Shown: positions 17,090 through 25,727, counted from the stretch's first letter. The stretch is DNA of 64,000 nt from Nocardia sp. NRRL S-836 (GCF_001279525.1 NZ_LGDY01000001.1:186001-250000), one strand, 5' to 3'. The notes: generated from the sequence alone by a model not told the origin. Made by a program: numbers and translations.

Positions 17090-18000
17090 GCGCACCCGTC
17101 AAGGACCGAGCGGTCACCGGCATCGACGCGCTGGAGGCCGAGGCGATCCACATCCTGCGCGAGGTCGCGGGCGAGTTCGACCGGCCGGCGCTGTTGTTCT
17201 CCGGTGGCAAGGACTCCACCGTGCTGGTGCACCTCGCGGTGCGCGCGTTCGCACCGGTGGCGCCGCCGTTCACGCTCGTGCACGTCGACACCGGCCACAA
17301 CTTCCCCGAGGTGCTGCAGTTCCGCGACGACATCGTGGACCGCTTCGGGCTGCGGCTGCACGTGGCGCAGGTGCAGGACTGGATCGACCGCGGCGCCGTG
17401 CAGGAGCGGCAGGACGGGATGCGCAACCCGCTGCAGACCGTGCCGCTGCTCGACACCATCACCGAGGAGAAGTTCGACGCGGTGATCGGCGGCGGGCGCC
17501 GTGACGAGGAGCGCTCGCGGGCCAAGGAGCGGATCTTCAGCGTCCGCGACAGCTTCGGCCGCTGGGACCCGCGCCGCCAGCGCGTCGAGCTGTGGAACCT
17601 CTACAACGGCATGCACTCCCCCGGCGAGCACGTCCGCGTGTTCCCGATCTCGAACTGGACCGAGCTGGACGTGTGGCGGTACGTGGAGGCGCGCGAGATC
17701 GAGCTGCCGTCGCTGTACTTCGCCCACCAGCGCGAGGTGTACCTGCGGGACGGCATGTGGCTGACCGCGGGCCAGTGGGGCGGCCCGGCCGACGACGAGG
17801 AGACCGTCGAGAAGACCGTGCGCTACCGCACCGTCGGCGACGGCTCGTGCACCGGCGCGGTCGAGTCCGACGCCGCCACCGTCGCCGACATCATCGACGA
17901 GATCAAGGCCAGCCGGCTCACCGAGCGCGGTGCCAGCAGGGCCGACGACCGCATGTCGGAGGCCGCCATGGAGGACCGCAAGCGGGAGGGGTACTTCTGA
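17086..18000 (+). CDS. cysD: Sulfate adenylyltransferase subunit 2
   Basis: Catalytic subunit of the heterodimeric ATP sulfurylase that makes APS from sulfate and ATP. The PP-loop SGGKDSTVLVHLA starts near residue 40. LVHVDTGHNFPE and IGGGRRDEERSRAKERIFS are family signatures, and the chain ends with EDRKREGYF, the standard CysD C-terminus. Length 304 residues is typical. The start overlaps cysC and the stop overlaps cysN. The gene sits in the sulfotransferase operon, which implies a dedicated PAPS supply. Confidence 0.96.
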   Translation: MSAPVKDRAVTGIDALEAEAIHILREVAGEFDRPALLFSGGKDSTVLVHLAVRAFAPVAPPFTLVHVDTGHNFPEVLQFRDDIVDRFGLRLHVAQVQDWIDRGAVQERQDGMRNPLQTVPLLDTITEEKFDAVIGGGRRDEERSRAKERIFSVRDSFGRWDPRRQRVELWNLYNGMHSPGEHVRVFPISNWTELDVWRYVEAREIELPSLYFAHQREVYLRDGMWLTAGQWGGPADDEETVEKTVRYRTVGDGSCTGAVESDAATVADIIDEIKASRLTERGASRADDRMSEAAMEDRKREGYF

Positions 18001-19274
18001 TGACGTCCGACCTGTTGCGACTGGTCACGGCGGGCAGCGTGGACGACGGCAAGTCCACCCTCGTGGGCCGGTTGCTCTACGACACCAAGTCCGTGCTCAG
18101 CGACCAGATCGACGCGGTGCTGCGCAGCAGCGAGGAACGCGGGCTCGACAACCCGGACCTCTCGCTGCTGGTGGACGGCCTGCGCGCCGAGCGGGAGCAG
18201 GGCATCACGATCGACGTGGCCTACCGCTACTTCGCCACGGCCAAGCGCACGTTCGTCCTCGCCGACACGCCGGGCCACGTGCACTACCTGCGCAACACCG
18301 TGACCGGCGCGTCCACCGCCGACCACGCCGTGCTGCTGACCGACGCGCGCAAGGGCGTGCTCCCGCAGACGCGCCGGCACCTGGCCGTGATGGCGATGCT
18401 CGGCGTTCCCGGCATCACGCTCGCGGTCAACAAGCTCGACCTGGTGGACTTCGACCAGGACACCTTCACGAAGGTCAAGGACGAGTTCGTCGCCCACGCG
18501 CGGTCGCTGGGCTTCCGGGAGGACCAGATCACCACCGTGCCGCTGTCGGCGCTGGCCGGTGACAACGTGGTGACCCGTTCCGAGCACACGCCCTGGTACG
18601 ACGGGCCGACGCTGCTGGAGCACCTGGAGACCGTGCAGCCCGACGACCGCGGCTGCGACGTCGGCCTGCGGATGCCGGTGCAGTACGTGCTGCGCGACGG
18701 CGGCAACGACTACCGCGCCTACGCCGGTCAGGTCGCCGCGGGCCAGGTGCGGCCGGGTGACGAGGTCGTCGTGCTGCCGGCGGGCACCCGGTCGACGGTG
18801 ACCGAGGTCGGCACGCCGGACGGACCGGTCGAGCAGGCCGGTGTCGGGCAGCCGGTGTCGCTGACGCTGGCCGACGACCTGCCGGTGAGCCGGGGCGACC
18901 TGATCGCCGCCGCGGACCGGGTGCCGGAGCTGGCCTCCGCGGTCACGGCCACGGTGTGCTGGCTCGCCGAGGAGCCGCTGGAGCCCGGCGCGCGGGTGCT
19001 GCTCAAGCACGGCACGCGCACCACGAAGTGCATGGTGTCCGGTCTCGCCGCGCGGTTCGACGAGCAGGAGCTGGTGCTGGAGCGCGAGCCGGAGCGCCTG
19101 GAGCTCAACGACATCGGGCAGGTGCGGCTGGAGGTCGCCGACGCGTTGCCGTTCGACGACTACACCGACTGCGTGGCCACCGGCGCGTTCCTGCTGATCG
19201 ACCCCAACGGCGGCAACACCCTCGCGGCGGGTCAGGTGGGCGACACGTTGTCCGCGGTGACCGGCGATGGGTGA
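18000..19274 (+). CDS. cysN: Sulfate adenylyltransferase subunit 1 (GTPase)
   Basis: GTP-hydrolysing regulatory subunit of ATP sulfurylase, an EF-Tu-like G protein. G1 is AGSVDDGKSTL near residue 11, G3 is DTPGH, and G4 is NKLD. Beta-barrel domains II and III follow, ending with DPNGGNTLAAG. At 424 residues it lacks a fused APS kinase domain; that activity is provided by the separate cysC two genes upstream. The ATG overlaps the cysD stop (TGATG). Its own stop overlaps the start of the FAD oxidoreductase by eight bases. Confidence 0.96.
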   Translation: MTSDLLRLVTAGSVDDGKSTLVGRLLYDTKSVLSDQIDAVLRSSEERGLDNPDLSLLVDGLRAEREQGITIDVAYRYFATAKRTFVLADTPGHVHYLRNTVTGASTADHAVLLTDARKGVLPQTRRHLAVMAMLGVPGITLAVNKLDLVDFDQDTFTKVKDEFVAHARSLGFREDQITTVPLSALAGDNVVTRSEHTPWYDGPTLLEHLETVQPDDRGCDVGLRMPVQYVLRDGGNDYRAYAGQVAAGQVRPGDEVVVLPAGTRSTVTEVGTPDGPVEQAGVGQPVSLTLADDLPVSRGDLIAAADRVPELASAVTATVCWLAEEPLEPGARVLLKHGTRTTKCMVSGLAARFDEQELVLEREPERLELNDIGQVRLEVADALPFDDYTDCVATGAFLLIDPNGGNTLAAGQVGDTLSAVTGDG

Positions 19275-20559
19275 GCGGGTCCGGGTCGTCGTCATCGGCG
19301 CCGGCGCGAGCGGGACGCTGGCCGCGGTGCACCTGCTGCGGTCCGGCGTGCCGGTCGAGCTGGTCCTGGTCGACCGCAGCGGCGAGTTCGGGCCGGGCAG
19401 GGCGTACCGGACCGGTGACCCCGGGCACCTGCTGAACACCCCCGCGGAGAAGATGAGCGCGGTCGACGACGACCCCGAGCACTTCGTGCGGTGGAGCGGC
19501 GCCGAGCCGGGGGCGTTCCTGCCCCGCCGCGACTACGGCCGCTACCTCGCCCAGACGCTGGCGGCCGAGGAGCAGCGGGCCACCGCCGTCGTGCGGCACG
19601 TCACCGACACCGCGGCCGGCCTGACCGCCGGGCCCGACGGGGTGACCGTGCGGCTGGCGGCGACCGGGCCGGTGCACGCCGACTTCGCCGTGCTGGCACC
19701 GGGCGCGGGCGGCGACGACCCGCTGGCCGGTCTGCTGCCGGACGGGTCGCCGCGGTACGTGGCCGACCCGTGGGCCGGTCCGCTGCCGGTCGACGACGGC
19801 GCACCGGTGCTCGTGCTCGGGACCGGTCTGTCCATGATGGACATCGCGCTGACGGTGGCGCCGGGTTCGCCGGTGCACGCGGTGTCGCGGCACGGGTTGC
19901 TGCCGCAGCCCCACCGCCGGGCGCCGGGCGCACCGTCCTTCCCGGACCCGCCGGAGCGGGTCGGGTCGCTCGGTGAGCTGCTGCGGTTCGCGCGGCGGTG
20001 CGTGTCGGCGGAGCCGGACCGGTGGCGTGACTTCGTCGACCACCTGCGGCCGCACACCCGGCGGCTGTGGCGGCAGCTCGGCGAGAACGAGCAGCGGCGG
20101 TTCCTCGACCGCGTCCACCACTACTGGAACGTGCACCGGCACCGGGCCGCACCCGACACCCACCGGCGCGTGCGCGCCCTGCTCGACTCGGGGCGGTTGC
20201 GGCTGCACCGCGGCCGGGTCGTGGCCGTGCGCTCACGCGACGACGGCTTCGAGGTGGACCTGACCGGCGGGCGGACGCTGCGGGTGGGGTGGCTGGTCAA
20301 CGCGACCGGCTTCCGCCGCGGCGGTGGCCCGCTGGTGCGCGGGCTGGTCGAGGACGGCACCGCCACCACGGACCCGGTCGGGCTCGGTGTGCGGACCGGC
20401 TCCGACGGCCGCGTGCTGGACCGGTCGGGTGCGCCGCGGCGCATCTTCACGCTCGGCGCGCTGCGGCGCGGTGAGGAGTTCGAGAGCACCGCCGTCCCCG
20501 AGATCAGGACGCAGGCCGCGGAGATCGCGGCGCACGTCCGACAAGAGGTGATGACATGA
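19267..20559 (+). CDS. FAD/NAD(P)-binding oxidoreductase
   Basis: A 430-residue flavoprotein of the FAD-NAD(P)-binding (Rossmann) group. The N-terminal dinucleotide motif VVVIGAGASGTLAAVHL is at residues 7-23, and a second nucleotide-binding motif VLVLGTGLSMMDIALT begins near residue 178. LNTPAEKMS near residue 58 is typical of a family found in siderophore- and sulfur-related loci. The C-terminal half has WLVNATGF, usual for amine or hydroxylating flavoproteins. It could oxidise or hydroxylate the pathway intermediate. The specific reaction cannot be assigned. It overlaps cysN by eight bases and the following gene by four (ATGA), so it belongs to the operon. Confidence 0.82.
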   Translation: MGERVRVVVIGAGASGTLAAVHLLRSGVPVELVLVDRSGEFGPGRAYRTGDPGHLLNTPAEKMSAVDDDPEHFVRWSGAEPGAFLPRRDYGRYLAQTLAAEEQRATAVVRHVTDTAAGLTAGPDGVTVRLAATGPVHADFAVLAPGAGGDDPLAGLLPDGSPRYVADPWAGPLPVDDGAPVLVLGTGLSMMDIALTVAPGSPVHAVSRHGLLPQPHRRAPGAPSFPDPPERVGSLGELLRFARRCVSAEPDRWRDFVDHLRPHTRRLWRQLGENEQRRFLDRVHHYWNVHRHRAAPDTHRRVRALLDSGRLRLHRGRVVAVRSRDDGFEVDLTGGRTLRVGWLVNATGFRRGGGPLVRGLVEDGTATTDPVGLGVRTGSDGRVLDRSGAPRRIFTLGALRRGEEFESTAVPEIRTQAAEIAAHVRQEVMT

Positions 20560-22127
20560 ACGACCTGCTGATGTACCCGGCCTACATCGACGGCAAGGAC
20601 GTCGAGCACCCGGAGGGCCGCTACGTCCACACCGTGTCGGCGCGCGCGGTGCTGGCGGACACGATGCCCGCGCTGGCGTTGAAGCGCGACCTCGACGCCG
20701 GTCTGGTCGACGCGCGCGGTGCCGGTCCCGACGTGGTCGGCGGGTGCGCGCTGGCCGACGACCGGATGGCCGCCGACGCGCTGGAAGCCGCCGCGCGGGC
20801 GGCACCGGAGTGGGCGCGGGTGCCGTTGCGCGACCGGCTGGAGATCGGGGTGCGCATCGGCGAGCGGCTGCGCGAGAAGCGCGACGACATCGTGGAGCTG
20901 CTGGTGGCCGAGGGCCAGCCGCGTGACCTGGCCGGGCCGACGCTGGACGAGTACTGGCGGGCCGACTTCAGCGCCGAGACGCTGAACTGGTGCGCGACCC
21001 AGATGCAGACCACCAAGCACCACGGCTGTGGTGGTCACGCGGTGGTGCGGCGGGTCCCGGACGGCGTGGTCTGCGTGAACCCGCCGCAGAACGCCTCGAC
21101 CCCCAACGCCCTGTTCGGCGCGACCGCGTTGCTCGCGGGCAACGCCGTGGTGATCCGCGCTCCCCGTGGCGTGCCGCTGGCCACGACCCACGCGCTGCGC
21201 GAGGTCGTCGTGCCGGTGCTGGAGGAGGCCGGTGCCCCCACCGGCGTGCTGAACATCCTGTGCGGGCCGCCGATGACCGACCTGTGGCTCAGCAGCCCGC
21301 ACGTCAACGACATCGTCTACGTCGGCGGCAGTGCCAAGGGCCTGGAGTTCGAGCGCGCCGCCGTGGTCGCGGGCAAGAAACCCGTGCTGGAGCTCGCCGG
21401 CAACGACTGCGTGGTGGTGTGGGCCGACGCCGACCTGGACGCCGCCGCGGCGGCCATCACCGAGAACTTCCGCCAGTCCGGCCAGATCTGCAACATCCCC
21501 AACCACGTCGTGGCGCACCCGGCGATCGCCGACGCGCTGCTGGAGCGGCTGGTGGCCGCGGCCGCCGCGACGAAGCCCGGCTACCCGGACGAGCCGGGGG
21601 TCGTGCTCACGCCCGTGCTGATGGCGCAGGCGTACTTCGCCGACATCGCGGACGCGGTGCGCCGGGGTGCGCGGCTGCTGCACGGCGGCCGGCGGCTGGA
21701 GGTGGACGGATCGCCGTCGGACACCGGGTTCTTCGTGGAGCCCGCGGTGCTGCGGGTCGACGGGTTCGAGCGGGCGCGGGACATGCCCGCCGTGCGCGAG
21801 GAGACGTTCTCGCCGCTGCTGCCGGTCGTGGTGCCCGAGGAGCACGACGGGCTGTTCGACGAGGTGCTGCGGTTCGTCAACACCAACCGCTACGGGCTGC
21901 GCAACTCGTTCTGGGTGGAGGACGAGCGGCTGGTGGCGGCGGTCGCCGACGGTGTGACCAACGGCGGTGTCGTCAACGTCAACGACTCGCACTCGGCGTT
22001 CCGGCCGTTCCTGCCGACACACGGCGGCACCGGGCTGACCGGCGGCGTGTTCGGCGAGGCCAACTACCTGATGCTGCGCACCACGCACTTGCAGGGCGTG
22101 AACATCAAGCGGGGAGGAGCACGGTGA
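20556..22127 (+). CDS. Aldehyde dehydrogenase-family enzyme
   Basis: NAD(P)-dependent aldehyde dehydrogenase or acyl-CoA reductase of 523 residues. The nucleophilic Cys is in SGQICNIPNH and the general-base region is LELAGND. The cofactor-binding strand-turn is YVGGSAKG. C-terminal VNVNDSHSAF and GANYLM-like segments complete the fold. The N-terminus has a 60-residue extension before the ALDH core that I do not recognise. Together with the CoA ligase it could reduce an acyl-CoA to an aldehyde or oxidise an aldehyde to an acid. It overlaps its upstream neighbour (ATGA) and the SRPBCC gene (GTGA). Aldehyde dehydrogenases are among the genes I recall as recurring beside natural-product encapsulins. 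Confidence 0.85.
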   Translation: MNDLLMYPAYIDGKDVEHPEGRYVHTVSARAVLADTMPALALKRDLDAGLVDARGAGPDVVGGCALADDRMAADALEAAARAAPEWARVPLRDRLEIGVRIGERLREKRDDIVELLVAEGQPRDLAGPTLDEYWRADFSAETLNWCATQMQTTKHHGCGGHAVVRRVPDGVVCVNPPQNASTPNALFGATALLAGNAVVIRAPRGVPLATTHALREVVVPVLEEAGAPTGVLNILCGPPMTDLWLSSPHVNDIVYVGGSAKGLEFERAAVVAGKKPVLELAGNDCVVVWADADLDAAAAAITENFRQSGQICNIPNHVVAHPAIADALLERLVAAAAATKPGYPDEPGVVLTPVLMAQAYFADIADAVRRGARLLHGGRRLEVDGSPSDTGFFVEPAVLRVDGFERARDMPAVREETFSPLLPVVVPEEHDGLFDEVLRFVNTNRYGLRNSFWVEDERLVAAVADGVTNGGVVNVNDSHSAFRPFLPTHGGTGLTGGVFGEANYLMLRTTHLQGVNIKRGGAR

Positions 22128-22597
22128 ACAAGGAGCACAGCATCGTCCTTCGCACGCCACGACCCGCGGACGAGGTCTTCGACCAGCTGCTGCAACCCGC
22201 CCTGTTCGCCGGCGCGGCACCGGACATCGAGTCGGTGACGCCGTCGGCGGAAGGTGACCACTACGCGCTGCGGTTCCGCGGCGGCCTGGCGCGGTGGACG
22301 CAGCGCACCGAGGCCGACCCGGCCGCGCGGGTGGTGCGGTTCGAGCAGCTCAGCGGCGACTTCGTGGACTTCGGCGGCAGCTGGGAGGTCGTCGAGGACG
22401 GCGACGGCAGCCGCGTCGTGCACCGGGTGGCGTTCCGCACCAGCGTCCCGCACCTGGCGGGGGCGATCGACCCGATGATCGCGCGGGTGCTGCTGCGCGC
22501 CGCCGCGGACGTGGTGGGCGGCTTGGCCGGTCCCGCGGAGCTCGTCGAGGGTGCGCTGACCGACGAGGTTCCCTCGGGCGACGCGGTGCCCGCCTAG
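22124..22597 (+). CDS. SRPBCC-fold small-molecule-binding protein
   Basis: A 157-residue protein starting with GTG (VNKEHSIVLRTPRPADEVFDQL) that overlaps the previous stop. The pattern fits the START/SRPBCC (aromatic cyclase, Bet v1-like) fold: an N-terminal strand, two helices, then long strands such as YALRFRG and GSWEVVEDGDGS, and a C-terminal helix. Such proteins bind hydrophobic intermediates or catalyse cyclisation or dehydration. The last 15 residues are an unstructured acidic/alanine tail. This is the last gene of the operon, before a strong hairpin. Role as cyclase or carrier is inference. Confidence 0.75.
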   Translation: MNKEHSIVLRTPRPADEVFDQLLQPALFAGAAPDIESVTPSAEGDHYALRFRGGLARWTQRTEADPAARVVRFEQLSGDFVDFGGSWEVVEDGDGSRVVHRVAFRTSVPHLAGAIDPMIARVLLRAAADVVGGLAGPAELVEGALTDEVPSGDAVPA

Positions 22598-22648
22598 GGT
22601 GCGCCGCCCGTGCGCTCGCCGTTGACGGGACCCCCGGATCTCCAACTG

Positions 22649-22695
22649 CGTTGCCCCGGTCGTCGTGCACCAGGTGCGCGGTGACCGGGGCAACG
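22649..22695. terminator. Bidirectional hairpin terminator between convergent operons
   Basis: CGTTGCCCCGGTC at 22649-22661 and GACCGGGGCAACG at 22683-22695 form a perfect 13-bp stem with a small nested stem in the loop. It ends the encapsulin operon and the convergent ROK gene transcript. No T run is obvious. Confidence 0.75.
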
Positions 22696-22770
22696 GCCTG
22701 TTCGCGATGGTGCCGGGACCCGAGGTCACCCGGCACGCCCAGCCCACTCCCCGTGCCGCGGCCGCCTCGA

Positions 22771-22804
22771 CTGGGTTCGGCGAGCTGGGTTCGGCGAGCT
22801 GGGT
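22771..22804. repeat. 14-bp tandem repeat, 2.4 copies
   Basis: CTGGGTTCGGCGAG occurs twice in tandem at 22771-22784 and 22785-22798, followed by CTGGGT. Probably a slippage product in the convergent intergenic space. No function is evident. Confidence 0.7.
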
Positions 22805-22862
22805 CAGGCACGGGGTGAGTCGGTCGCCGGTGACCGCGGGGCGGCGTGGCGCGATCCAGGGG

Positions 22863-23750
22863 TCAGGCTCGGGCCAGGTCCGCGGCGCCGACGAGGCCGG
22901 CCCGTGTGCCGAGCTCGGCGGGCGTGGTGGTCACCGCGGTGCGGGTCGGGTGCGTGCCGCGGTCCGCGAGGGCGTGGCGCACGTGCCGGGCGAGGCGGGG
23001 GTCGCAGCCGAGCTCGCCGCCCAGGACGATCTCGTGCGGGCCGAGGCACGCGCCCAGGATCGTGAGGCCGTGTGCGAGGTGGCCGCTCACGGTCGTGACA
23101 ACCTCGGCGGCGCGGCGGTCGCCGTTCTCCGCCGCGGCGAGCACCTGTTCGCCGCACGTCGTGCGGGCGTTCCAGCTGCGGCGGGCCTCGGTGATCAGGG
23201 CGGTGCCGCTCGCGTACTGCTCCCAGCAACCGGCCGCGCCGCACGTGCAGGCACGGCCGCCGGCGACCAGTGGCAGGTGACCCCACCCGCCGCCGAGTGC
23301 GCGGTGGCCCTCGACCACCCGGCCGGCGAGCACCGCCCCTCCCCCGATGCCGGTGCCGACGGACACCAGGACGGTGTCGCGGCCGCGGCCGGCGCCGAAG
23401 CGGTGTTCCGCCCACGCCGCCGCGTGACCGTCGTTGCTCAGCAGCACGTCGCGGCCGAGTGCGGTGCGCAGGCGGTCGGCCAGCGGCAGCTCCCGCCAGC
23501 CGAGGGTGAGCGCGGACAGCACCAGGCCCGCTGTCGCGTCGACCGGTCCGGGGACCGCGACGCCGACGTGCGTGACGTCGTGCAGGGCCAGGCGGGTCCG
23601 TGCGACGGCGACGAGCTGGTCGACCACCGCGTCACCGCGGCCGATCAGGGCGTGCACCTCGACCGCTCTGGTCGAGCCGTCCGGGCCGACCAGTCCGAAG
23701 GCGATCCGGGTGCCGCCGACGTCGATGCCGAGCGCGAGGGTCGCGGCCAT
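22863..23750 (-). CDS. ROK-family sugar kinase
   Basis: Cytosolic ATP-dependent sugar kinase of the ROK family, 295 residues. The N-terminal phosphate motif is LGIDVGGTRIAFG, the catalytic Asp is in LLSNDGHAAAWAE, and SVGTGIGGGAVL follows. The zinc site CTCGAAGCWEQYASG carries the CxCGxxGC signature. No N-terminal HTH is present, so it is a kinase and not a NagC/XylR repressor. The ATG at 23750 follows AAGGA; an in-frame ATG five codons upstream is less well placed. It is divergent from the Gfo/Idh/MocA gene over an A/T-rich operator-like stretch, so the pair is probably co-regulated by the nearby DeoR protein. Confidence 0.9.
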   Translation of the reverse strand: MAATLALGIDVGGTRIAFGLVGPDGSTRAVEVHALIGRGDAVVDQLVAVARTRLALHDVTHVGVAVPGPVDATAGLVLSALTLGWRELPLADRLRTALGRDVLLSNDGHAAAWAEHRFGAGRGRDTVLVSVGTGIGGGAVLAGRVVEGHRALGGGWGHLPLVAGGRACTCGAAGCWEQYASGTALITEARRSWNARTTCGEQVLAAAENGDRRAAEVVTTVSGHLAHGLTILGACLGPHEIVLGGELGCDPRLARHVRHALADRGTHPTRTAVTTTPAELGTRAGLVGAADLARA

Positions 23751-23788
23751 CCGACGTCCTTCCATTGCCGACCGATCGAGGCCTTCGA

Positions 23789-23816
23789 TAGCTTTGTTTT
23801 GCTTTCGTTTTATCAC
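23789..23816. promoter_or_regulatory. Putative DeoR-type operator in divergent promoter
   Basis: A run rich in A/T on an otherwise GC-rich background. Read on the minus strand it contains AAAACGAAAG then CAAAACAAAG, two imperfect direct 10-mers. DeoR-family regulators often bind such direct repeats. It lies between the divergent ROK and Gfo/Idh/MocA genes, with a DeoR gene 2 kb downstream in the same module. Confidence 0.5.
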
Positions 23817-23835
23817 GGCTGGGTGAGGCGAAAGG

Positions 23836-24891
23836 ATGGGAAGAAGAACCGTGACAAGCCCGGTACGGCTGGGGCTGATCGGCTGCGGCCGGATCGCCCA
23901 GGTCGCGCACCTGCCCGCGGCGGAGAAGGCGGAGGGCGTCGACCTGGTGGCGGTGTGCGATCCCGACGCGACCGTGGCCGCCGCGGTGGCCCGCCGCCAC
24001 GACGTCGGCACCGTCCACACCGACCCGGCCGCCCTGCTCGCCGATCCGCGGGTGGAGGCCGTGCTGGTCGCGGCACCGGACCGGTTCCACCTCGACCTCG
24101 CCGGCGCCGCGCTGGCCGCGGGCAAGCACGTGCTCGTGGAGAAACCGCTGGCCACCACCGTGAAGGAGTGCGAGCAGCTGGTCGCGCGGGTCCGGGAGAC
24201 CGGGCTCAAGCTGCAGGTCGGCGCCATGAAACGGCACGACCCGGGCCTCGAGTACGCCTGCCGGTTCGTCGGCGAACGGCTCGGCGAGGTGCGGTCGTTC
24301 CACGCCTGGTACCGCATCGGCGACCTCCGGCCCGGCGTCGAGGCGACGTTGTTCCCGAAGGTCTTCGCCGACGACGAGCGCCGGCGCGCCGAGAGCGCGG
24401 TCAAGGCCGACCGCGAGCGCTACCTGCTCGCGACGCACGGCGCGCACGTGTTCGACACCGTGCGGCACCTGCTGGGTGACGTGCGGGCGGTGACGGCGGC
24501 GCACCGCGGCTTCGGCCGCGACCACACCTGGAGCGCGCTGCTCACGCTCGCGTCCGGTGCGGTCGGCACCGCCACGATCGCCGTCGACGTCGCCGGTGAC
24601 GGTGCCGAGGGGATCGAGGTGTTCGGCGCGGGCGGGCAGGTGGCGGTGCGCACGCACTTCCCGTTCTTCCGGCGGGCCTCGGACGTGCGGGCCTACAGCG
24701 CGGCCGACGGCGCGGCCACGGTTCCCGTCTTCGCCGACACCGACGCCTACGAGCGGCAGCTGGAGGCGTTCGCACGCGCGGTGCGGCACGACCTGCCGGT
24801 GACCCCGGACGTGACCGACGGGCTCGCGGCCGTGCGGCTCATCGCGGCGGTGGAGCGGTCGGCCGCGACGGGCGCCGAGGTCGTGCTGTGA
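23836..24891 (+). CDS. Gfo/Idh/MocA-family NAD(P)-dependent oxidoreductase
   Basis: Sugar or inositol dehydrogenase, 351 residues. The N-terminal Rossmann motif is LGLIGCGRIAQVAHLPA near residue 12, and VEKPLA carries the family's conserved Lys in EKP. A C-terminal beta-sheet substrate domain follows, with the His-containing THGAHVFDTVRHLLG segment expected for the catalytic His. It overlaps the following isomerase gene by four bases. With the kinase and isomerase it forms a catabolic or salvage module for an unidentified sugar or inositol derivative. The ATG has a weak AAAGGATGGGA site. Confidence 0.88.
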   Translation: MGRRTVTSPVRLGLIGCGRIAQVAHLPAAEKAEGVDLVAVCDPDATVAAAVARRHDVGTVHTDPAALLADPRVEAVLVAAPDRFHLDLAGAALAAGKHVLVEKPLATTVKECEQLVARVRETGLKLQVGAMKRHDPGLEYACRFVGERLGEVRSFHAWYRIGDLRPGVEATLFPKVFADDERRRAESAVKADRERYLLATHGAHVFDTVRHLLGDVRAVTAAHRGFGRDHTWSALLTLASGAVGTATIAVDVAGDGAEGIEVFGAGGQVAVRTHFPFFRRASDVRAYSAADGAATVPVFADTDAYERQLEAFARAVRHDLPVTPDVTDGLAAVRLIAAVERSAATGAEVVL

Positions 24892-25670
24892 GCGGGTTCG
24901 CCGCGCGCCTGGGCATCTTCGCCAAGACCTTCGTGCGGCAACGGCCCGTGGAGGTGGCCGCAGCGGTCAAGGCCGCCGGGTACCCGCTCGCCCACTGGAA
25001 CTTCGCGGCGATCGGGCTGCCGACCCTGGCGTCCGGAGTGGACGATGCGGTGTTCGTGGCCGTGCGCGCGGCGTTCGACGCCGAGGGGCTGCGGATCCCG
25101 AGCGTGTCGGCGACGTTCAACGCGATCGAGCCCGGCCCGCACGACGTGCACCGGGCGGTGCGGCTGATCGGGCTCGCTCCCCTGCTCGGCGCCGATGTCG
25201 TGACCCTGTGCACCGGCACCCGTGACCGCACGAACATGTGGCGCGCCCACCCCGCCAACGGCAGCGCACGGGCGTGGCGTGACCTGCGGGCGACGCTCGA
25301 CCCGTTGCTGAGCGCGGCGGACGCGGCCGGGGTCGTGCTCGGCGTCGAACCGGAGGCGGGCAACGTCGTGCGCGACGCGGCCGCCGCCGCCCGGCTGCTG
25401 GCGGAGCTGGGCGACGACGCACCCGCCGGCATCGTGTTCGACCCCGCGAACCTCCTGCACCCCGGCGCCGACCAGCGGCAGGTGCTCACCGAGGCCATCG
25501 ACCTGCTCGGCCCGCGCGTGGTGTCCACGCACGTCAAGGATCTCGGGACGCTCGACCGCGACCTCGTGCTGCGGCTGCTCGACCGGCTGCCCGCGGTGCC
25601 GGTGATCGTCCAGGACGTCGCCGAGCACGACGCCGCCGCGGTGCGCGCCCATCTCGTCGCCACGCGGTGA
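24888..25670 (+). CDS. Sugar phosphate isomerase/epimerase (AP endonuclease-2-like TIM barrel)
   Basis: A 260-residue TIM barrel of the xylose isomerase-like/IolE/IolI group. Metal-binding residues are suggested by VLGVEPEAGN (Glu), IVFDPANLLHPG (Asp, His), STHVKDL (His) and VIVQDVAEHD. It probably interconverts ketose or inosose forms made by the upstream dehydrogenase. The GTG start overlaps the dehydrogenase stop (GTGA). The substrate is not determined. Confidence 0.85.
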   Translation: MSGFAARLGIFAKTFVRQRPVEVAAAVKAAGYPLAHWNFAAIGLPTLASGVDDAVFVAVRAAFDAEGLRIPSVSATFNAIEPGPHDVHRAVRLIGLAPLLGADVVTLCTGTRDRTNMWRAHPANGSARAWRDLRATLDPLLSAADAAGVVLGVEPEAGNVVRDAAAAARLLAELGDDAPAGIVFDPANLLHPGADQRQVLTEAIDLLGPRVVSTHVKDLGTLDRDLVLRLLDRLPAVPVIVQDVAEHDAAAVRAHLVATR

Positions 25671-25727
25671 CACCGCCCTGCGGCGAGTGCTTCGTTGCGG
25701 CCGAAACAACCTGCTAGCGTCGCGGGC

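Noticed and set aside
16526..19274. Reading cysC-cysD-cysN as the housekeeping sulfate assimilation operon
   Set aside because: No cysH, cysI or sulfate transport genes are nearby, and the genes are embedded by overlaps in an operon with a sulfotransferase. It cannot be excluded without the rest of the genome.
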